Positions 23,443-27,268 of a stretch of DNA of 27,268 nt are shown piece by piece. Position 1 is the stretch's first letter. The number at the start of each line of letters is the position of its first letter. The notes beneath the pieces were generated by a model. The model was not told the origin of the DNA, searched no databases, and worked only from the letters and a program-made list of their open reading frames with translations. The translations under genes and the position numbers were made by a program. The DNA lies in contig JAEWCW010000067.1 in the NCBI GenBank assembly GCA_023390415.1, positions 1 to 27,268 on the forward strand, given 5' to 3'. Source of the stretch: Pseudomonadota bacterium (GTDB lineage Bacteria; Pseudomonadota; Alphaproteobacteria; Sphingomonadales; Sphingomonadaceae).

Positions 23443-23747
23443 TCCTCGACGACGGTCAGCGCTTCGAGCGCGACCCGCATCGAATCTCCTTCCCGCTCGC
23501 ACGCAGCGACCGCGATGTCCGCCAGGATATGGCCGCGCAGAGCGAACTCGGCCTCCTCGATCCCGTCCAGGAACGCCGCCGAGTCAGCCGCGCCAATGAG
23601 CAGGGTCAATTGGTGACGCGTGCCGGAGAAGGTCGCGCTCGCCCAGTCGCGGCAGCTCAGCGACTCGACTTTATAGGGCGCGCTTCCGAGGCGCTCGCCC
23701 AGCCCATGGAGCAAGGCCGTGACGGCGTCGGGCCTCGTGCGCGTCAC
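23439..23747 (-). CDS. Unrecognised 102-residue protein, second gene of a putative SOS unit
   Basis: From the GTG at 23747 the protein is 102 residues: an N-terminal helix (RPDAVTALLHGLGERLG), a strand-rich centre (YKVESLSCRDWASATFSGTR, HQLTLLIG) and an acidic C-terminal half (FLDGIEEAEFALRGHILADI). No family is recognised. The GTG overlaps the stop of the preceding 58-residue gene as GTGA, indicating coupled translation. The frame is open upstream to 23966, but that longer version runs through the neighbouring gene and is rich in Arg, Ser and Pro, so it is unlikely. Its stop overlaps that of the Pro/Glu-rich protein gene by 4 bases. The fold hints at a small alpha/beta protein; function unknown. 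Confidence 0.75.
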   Translation of the reverse strand: MTRTRPDAVTALLHGLGERLGSAPYKVESLSCRDWASATFSGTRHQLTLLIGAADSAAFLDGIEEAEFALRGHILADIAVAACEREGDSMRVALEALTVVED

Positions 23748-23920
23748 GCGCCCACTCCGCCGAGATAGGCGAGCACCCGCGCTACCGTCTTCGGCCCAGG
23801 TTTCCGGCCGCGCCTCAGATCGGCCACGAAATTGGGGTCGCGAAGCGCGCCTCGGCCGATCCGTGTCGCTGGAACCTGGTGGCTCCGGATATGCGCCTCG
23901 ATGCGTTGCAGCAGCGTCAT
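23744..23920 (-). CDS. Small basic protein, helix-turn-helix-like, 58 residues
   Basis: The protein begins MTLLQRIEAHIRSHQVPATR, continues through RGALRDPNFVADLRRGRKPG and ends KTVARVLAYLGGVGA. The pattern of a short helix, a turn with NFVADLRRGRKP, and a last helix resembles a minimal Cro/XRE-like DNA-binding unit seen in sphingomonads. An ATG at 23926 directly abuts the ribosome site, while the ATG at 23920 has GGAGGAG with ideal spacing, so 23920 is the likely start. It is first of two coupled genes and lies 25 bases from an exact SOS box. It is divergent from the S24 regulator. DNA binding is inferred from the shape and charge. Confidence 0.75.
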   Translation of the reverse strand: MTLLQRIEAHIRSHQVPATRIGRGALRDPNFVADLRRGRKPGPKTVARVLAYLGGVGA

Positions 23921-23933
23921 CTGCATCTCCTCC

Positions 23934-23960
23934 GAACGAATCGCTGTTCTCCATTCGTTC
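23934..23960. promoter_or_regulatory. Perfect 8-bp inverted repeat around the SOS box
   Basis: GAACGAAT (23934-23941) is the exact reverse complement of ATTCGTTC (23953-23960), with an 11-base spacer. The right arm is part of the SOS box. The dyad may bind LexA or the 58-residue protein, and lies right at the minus-strand ribosome site. Confidence 0.6.
23946..23960. promoter_or_regulatory. LexA (SOS) box, GTTC-N7-GTTC
   Basis: GTTCTCCATTCGTTC exactly matches the known alphaproteobacterial LexA consensus GTTC-N7-GTTC. It lies 26 bases upstream of the 58-residue gene's start and 58 bases upstream of the S24 regulator start. Repression of the minus-strand pair by LexA, relieved on DNA damage, is the simplest reading. 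Confidence 0.65.
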
Positions 23961-23975
23961 TACCATCGAAGGAGA

Positions 23976-24010
23976 TTTCCTACTTGTCTAGGAAAATTCC
24001 TATGTGTAGG
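23976..24010. promoter_or_regulatory. Operator array of TTCCTA/TAGGAA half-sites before the S24 regulator
   Basis: Three overlapping dyads are present. TTTCCTA (23976-23982) pairs with TAGGAAA (23989-23995) across 6 bases. TAGGAA (23989-23994) pairs with TTCCTA (23997-24002) across 2 bases. CCTA (23999-24002) pairs with TAGG (24007-24010) across 4 bases. The array ends 8 bases before the regulator's ATG and is A/T-rich against the background. Autoregulation by the S24 protein is the likely purpose. Confidence 0.65.
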
Positions 24011-24018
24011 GTGCGGGC

Positions 24019-24660
24019 ATGGACGAGAGTGGTGCGCGCGCCGCGCTCGAGCGGCTGATCGAGGAGCAGGGGGCCGATTATGCCGGCGTCTCGCGGCTGA
24101 TCGGCCGCAACGCCGCGTATATCCAACAATATATCAAGCGCGGCACCCCGCGCCGGCTCGGCGAGGAGGATCGGCGGACCATCGCGGCCTTCTTCGGAGT
24201 CGCGGAGGACCTGCTCGGCGGCCCGCCCGCGGCCGCGTCCGAAGCGGGGCTCGCCCGGGTGCCGCGGCTCGACGTCGGCGCATCGGCGGGCGGCGGCGCC
24301 TTCGCCGGGGCCGAGCGCGAGCGCGGCCACATAGCTTTCGATCCGGCGTGGCTGCGGCGGATCGGGCGCGACGCGCGCAACCTGTCGCTAATCGCGGTCG
24401 AGGGGGATTCGATGTCCCCGACGCTCGCCGACGGCGACGAGATCATGGTCGACCGCGCCGACGGCAGCGCCCGGCTGCGCGACGGCATCTACGTGATCCG
24501 GATCGACGACGCTTTGGTGGTGAAGCGGATCGCGCTCGCGCCGACCGGGCGGTCCATCTCGGTCCGCAGCGACAACCCGGCCTACCCCTCCTGGCCGAAC
24601 TGCCAGCCGGAATCGCTCGCCATCGTCGGCCGCGTCGTCTGGGTCGGCCGGAGGCTCTAA
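24019..24660 (+). CDS. S24 family (LexA/CI-fold) transcriptional regulator
   Basis: A 213-residue repressor-like protein. Residues 1 to about 65 form a helix-turn-helix region (YAGVSRLIGRNAAYIQQYIK, then RRTIAAFFGVAEDLLGG). The C-terminal S24 peptidase domain has the nucleophile S131 in VEGDSMSPTLADGDEIM and the general base K169 in ALVVKRIAL. A possible Ala-Gly cleavage site is A90-G91 in LDVGASAGGGAF. Both catalytic residues are intact, so RecA-stimulated self-cleavage is possible. It is not LexA itself: the N-terminal domain differs from the winged helix of LexA. It is divergent from the small two-gene unit, with an SOS box and its own probable operators between. Close relatives occur in sphingomonads as I recall, so it may be a core gene, not a phage remnant. 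Confidence 0.88.
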   Translation: MDESGARAALERLIEEQGADYAGVSRLIGRNAAYIQQYIKRGTPRRLGEEDRRTIAAFFGVAEDLLGGPPAAASEAGLARVPRLDVGASAGGGAFAGAERERGHIAFDPAWLRRIGRDARNLSLIAVEGDSMSPTLADGDEIMVDRADGSARLRDGIYVIRIDDALVVKRIALAPTGRSISVRSDNPAYPSWPNCQPESLAIVGRVVWVGRRL

Positions 24661-24663
24661 GCC

Positions 24664-24837
24664 TCAGCGCTTGCGGTCGGAGATCCAGACCGCGGCGAGC
24701 AGGGCCAGGCCGACCGCGAGGCCGGCCAGGAAGCCGATGCTCGCCTGGCCGCCGATCACGCCGCCGACTGCGCCCGCGACGATCGACAAAGCGAGCAGAG
24801 CGCCGCCCGAGCGGGCATTCTGATTGGGTCCAGCCAT
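24664..24837 (-). CDS. Small two-helix membrane protein, 57 residues
   Basis: The protein starts MAGPNQNARSGGALLALSIV. It has two Gly/Ala-rich membrane helices (about 13-30 and 34-52), joined by GGQASIG, and ends in WISDRKR, whose positive charges suggest a cytoplasmic end. The ATG at 24837 has GGAGG 5 bases upstream; the frame is open to 24903 but without a ribosome site. It converges on the S24 gene with 3 bases between stops. No family or function is recognised. Confidence 0.75.
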   Translation of the reverse strand: MAGPNQNARSGGALLALSIVAGAVGGVIGGQASIGFLAGLAVGLALLAAVWISDRKR

Positions 24838-24975
24838 GGCGCCTCCATGGCAGCGCGCGGCCCCGCTTCCAAGCTTTTCCGGGATGGTGAAGAGGCCGTT
24901 CACTTTGTCGGTCCGCGAATTCGCAACCGCCGCGCGCTAAAGGGGACGTCAGCGACCAAGCGGCAGGAAGATCAG

Positions 24976-25188
24976 TTGCGTAACCATGTCCATCTGCCCG
25001 ATCGCGGCGCCTTTGCCGACGCTCACGACCTCATCGGCCGCTTCGGCGACGAGGCGGAGCGCGAGGCTGCACGCCGCGCCGGCCACAGCCGAAGCCTCGG
25101 CAACGTCGTCCATTATTGCCGCTGGCGGCAGATCGAGCGGATGATCGCCTTGCTCGGCGGCGGCCGCGGCGAGGCCAGCCTCCACTAA
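24976..25188 (+). CDS. Conserved-looking 70-residue protein, TTG start
   Basis: The frame includes DAHDLIGRFGDEAEREAARR and SRSLGNVVHYCRWRQIERMI. This helix-turn pattern with NVVHYCRWRQIERMI fits a small sphingomonad family I recall as uncharacterised. I place the start at TTG (24976) because AGGAAG precedes it by 5 bases; the same frame has an ATG at 24847, but the extra 43 residues are Arg-rich and look non-coding. It is followed after 44 bases by the TamB-like gene. Function unknown. Confidence 0.65.
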   Translation: MRNHVHLPDRGAFADAHDLIGRFGDEAEREAARRAGHSRSLGNVVHYCRWRQIERMIALLGGGRGEASLH

Positions 25189-25232
25189 GCGCGGTTCTGG
25201 CGCGGTACATGAGCGCCCGCTAGGCTGGCGCC

Positions 25233-27268
25233 ATGCGGGCGGCCGAGACCATCGACGAGACGGAGATTGCGGACGCGCCGACACCGCGTCGCGGCCGGCT
25301 CGCGAGCCTTGCCGCCAAGACCATCGTCGTCCTTGTCGCCCTGCCGCTGCTCGCACTCGCCGCGCTCGGCCTGCTGCTCGACACCGATCTCGGCCACCGG
25401 CTGATCATCGATCGGATCGCGGCGATGACTCCTGACTCGGGCCTCCGCGTCCGCATCGGACGGATCGACGGATCGATCTGGGGCGAGACCGAAATCCGGG
25501 ACCTCAGGCTCTACGACCAGGACGGCCTCTTCGCCGAGGCGCCTGCAGTCACGCTTGAATGGCGTCCGCTCGCCTGGCTGCGCGGCGACGTCGTCATCGA
25601 CGAGATTGCGAGCGACCTCGCCATCGTCCACCGCCCGGCCAATCTCATCCCGGAGAGCGAGGGGGGCGGAATCCGCCTGCCCGACCGCGACGTGCATATC
25701 GGTCGGCTCGACATCGCCCAGCTCCGGTTCGAGCCCGCCGTCGCCGGCACCCGACGGGCGCTCCGGATCGGCGGCGAAGCCGAATATCGCAGCGGCCGCT
25801 TCCTGCTCGAGCTCGACGCGGCGATGCGCGGCGGCGGCGATCGCCTGGAGCTGCTCGTCGATGCCTTTCCGGCGCGCGACCGCTTCGACCTCGATCTCGC
25901 GCTCGAGGCGCCGGCCGACGGCGTGCTTGCCCGGATGATGGGGACGACGGCGCCGGTCCGAATGGCGCTCAACGGCGACGGCAGCTGGCAGAGCTGGGAC
26001 GGCGCGGCGCGGATCGAGGCCGCCGGACGCGCGGCAGGAGACTTCCGCCTCACCGCCCGCTCCGGCCTCTACCGGGGCGATGGCTGGATCGCACCCCAAG
26101 GCCTGTTCACCGGACGAATCGCGACGCTGGCCACGCCTCGCCTGGCCCTGAATGCGGAAGGGCGGTTCGACGATTCGGCCGTCTCCGGCAGGCTCACCGG
26201 CCGGTCCGAGGGCATGCGCTTCGCGCTCGGCGGCGGCGCCGATCTCGGGCGGCGGCGCTACGACGATCTTGGACTCGCGCTCGAGCTGCTCCGGCCGGCG
26301 CCGCTGTTCGGGAGCGTCGAGGCCGCCGCGGGGTCTCGTCTCACCTTCTCGCTAGACGGCCCCTTCGCCGGCGCCAATTTCGCCTACCGCGCCTCGGCAC
26401 CGCAGCTGCGCTCCGGAGCGACCTTGCTCGACCAGGTCCAGCTTTCGGGAAGCGGCGCCTGGTCGGGCGGGACTCTCCGCCTGCCGGTGGCCGGCCGCGC
26501 GGCGCGGCTCTCCGGCGGCGGCGCCGAAATCCTTGCGGATCTCAGGCTGACCGGCACCGCCGCCCTGCGCGGGAGCCGCCTTTCGGCGCGCAACCTCGTG
26601 CTTGAAGCCGGCCAGGCGCGGTCCACCTTCGCGCTCGACGCCGATCTCGCGAGCGGGCGCTTCGCCGCCGCGGGCCAGGCGACGGCGCAGGGCTATGACA
26701 TGGCGGGGCTCGGGGCCGCCGACCTCGCAGCGAGCTGGCGCGCGACTTCCCAATCGGTGGGTGGCGAGGTCCGCGGAACCCTGCGGCGGATCGACCAGGC
26801 CGCGCTCGCCTGGGCGGCGCGCGGACCGCTGCGCTTCGAAAGCGGCCTCGCCGGCGGCCCGGACGGCAGCCTCGCTTTCACCAACGTTCGGCTCACGGCA
26901 CCCGGCTTGCAGCTCCAGGGCAACGGACGGCGCACACCCGACGGCGCCCTCGCCTTCCAGGGTCAAGGCCGCCAGGCGGCCCTCGGCGCGCTCGGCCTCG
27001 GCTATGAGCGCGAGAGGCTGACCCTTCGGCTCGCGCGACCGGCGCCGGGGCTCGGCATCGCCGACGTGGCCGTCGAGATCATGCCGGCCGCGCGCGGCTT
27101 CGGCTATCGCGCTCGCGGTCGCTCGCCGCTCGGCCCGTTCGCGGCCCAGGGCGACGTCCGCCCGGGATCGGACGAGATCAGGGTCGCCGCTCTGTCCGTC
27201 GCCGGAGCGCGTGGACAGGGCACGCTCCGCGCGGCCGAGGGCGGGATCGCCGGCCGGGGCGGTTTCGG
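25233..27268 (+). CDS. tamB: TamB-like translocation and assembly module protein, N-terminal part
   Basis: An open frame from the ATG at 25233 to the window edge gives 678 codons of a longer protein (the family is usually 1200-1500 residues). One membrane anchor (about residues 28-49, AAKTIVVLVALPLLALAALG) is followed by the opening typical of TamB: LDTDLGHRLIIDRI, then a strand-rich stretch (LRVRIGRIDGSIWGETEIRD, EWRPLAWLRGDVVIDEI). Long beta-repeats with alternating hydrophobic residues then continue. TamB-type (AsmA-like) proteins span the periplasm and help outer-membrane assembly or lipid transport. The conserved DUF490 end is outside the window. TamA, often next door, is not on the visible side. 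Confidence 0.85.
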   Translation, partial: MRAAETIDETEIADAPTPRRGRLASLAAKTIVVLVALPLLALAALGLLLDTDLGHRLIIDRIAAMTPDSGLRVRIGRIDGSIWGETEIRDLRLYDQDGLFAEAPAVTLEWRPLAWLRGDVVIDEIASDLAIVHRPANLIPESEGGGIRLPDRDVHIGRLDIAQLRFEPAVAGTRRALRIGGEAEYRSGRFLLELDAAMRGGGDRLELLVDAFPARDRFDLDLALEAPADGVLARMMGTTAPVRMALNGDGSWQSWDGAARIEAAGRAAGDFRLTARSGLYRGDGWIAPQGLFTGRIATLATPRLALNAEGRFDDSAVSGRLTGRSEGMRFALGGGADLGRRRYDDLGLALELLRPAPLFGSVEAAAGSRLTFSLDGPFAGANFAYRASAPQLRSGATLLDQVQLSGSGAWSGGTLRLPVAGRAARLSGGGAEILADLRLTGTAALRGSRLSARNLVLEAGQARSTFALDADLASGRFAAAGQATAQGYDMAGLGAADLAASWRATSQSVGGEVRGTLRRIDQAALAWAARGPLRFESGLAGGPDGSLAFTNVRLTAPGLQLQGNGRRTPDGALAFQGQGRQAALGALGLGYERERLTLRLARPAPGLGIADVAVEIMPAARGFGYRARGRSPLGPFAAQGDVRPGSDEIRVAALSVAGARGQGTLRAAEGGIAGRGGF

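Noticed and set aside
24019..24660. S24 regulator as evidence of a prophage
   Set aside because: No integrase, replication, packaging or structural genes and no attachment-like repeats are nearby; neighbours look chromosomal.
24847..24975. N-terminal extension of the 70-residue gene from an ATG at 24847
   Set aside because: The extra residues are Arg-rich, the ATG has no ribosome site, and a TTG with AGGAAG lies at the edge of the conserved-looking part.

Overview
The window is gene-dense, very GC-rich DNA. It most resembles an alphaproteobacterium of the sphingomonad group (Sphingomonadaceae or Sphingosinicellaceae). The reasons are the family content (a minimal PutA of about 1000 residues, a UbiK/BMFP protein beside TspO, an exosortase-A-type ligase with its companion glycosyltransferase, TamB, an S24 regulator), frequent GTG starts, start/stop overlaps, and an alphaproteobacterial-type LexA box. 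The assignment rests on recalled family resemblance, not on a database search. No rRNA, tRNA, CRISPR array or classical insertion sequence is visible, and no gene-free stretch exceeds about 140 bases.

Left part (1-6463, all minus strand, read from high to low coordinates): a GxxExxY protein, a TlyA-type rRNA methyltransferase, an RND efflux adaptor and pump, TspO, a UbiK-like protein, and the first codons of one more gene. Spacings are mostly zero to about 30 bases, so this may be one transcript. The GxxExxY gene is bracketed by near-identical inverted repeats and looks like an inserted cassette.

Middle part (6556-17030): a membrane protein of the STM3941 type and dxs (isoprenoid precursor synthesis), then a thiolase and MaoC hydratase pair (acyl-CoA metabolism), all on minus. 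putA (proline to glutamate) and an adenosine/adenine deaminase are on plus. An MscS channel and a type IB topoisomerase are on minus. The deaminase and channel genes overlap at their 3' ends.

Exopolysaccharide part (17070-23442): an O-antigen-ligase-like protein of the exosortase-A-associated type, a newly called 48-residue membrane peptide coupled upstream of it, a divergent asparagine-synthase-like protein without the glutaminase cysteine, an exported beta-helix protein, an exosortase-A-associated GT4 glycosyltransferase and a Pro/Glu-rich membrane protein. Both divergent promoter regions carry the same element, TTGA-N7-TTAA in nearly identical flanks. It is one base from the CtrA consensus and suggests joint control.

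Right part (23439-27268): a two-gene minus-strand unit (58-residue basic protein plus 102-residue protein) is divergent from an S24/LexA-fold regulator. The 98 bases between them hold an exact GTTC-N7-GTTC SOS box and an overlapping array of TTCCTA/TAGGAA half-sites next to the regulator start. This looks like a small damage-responsive switch and is the most interesting signal in the window. A 57-residue membrane protein, a 70-residue conserved-looking protein with a TTG start, and the first 678 codons of a TamB-like protein complete the window.
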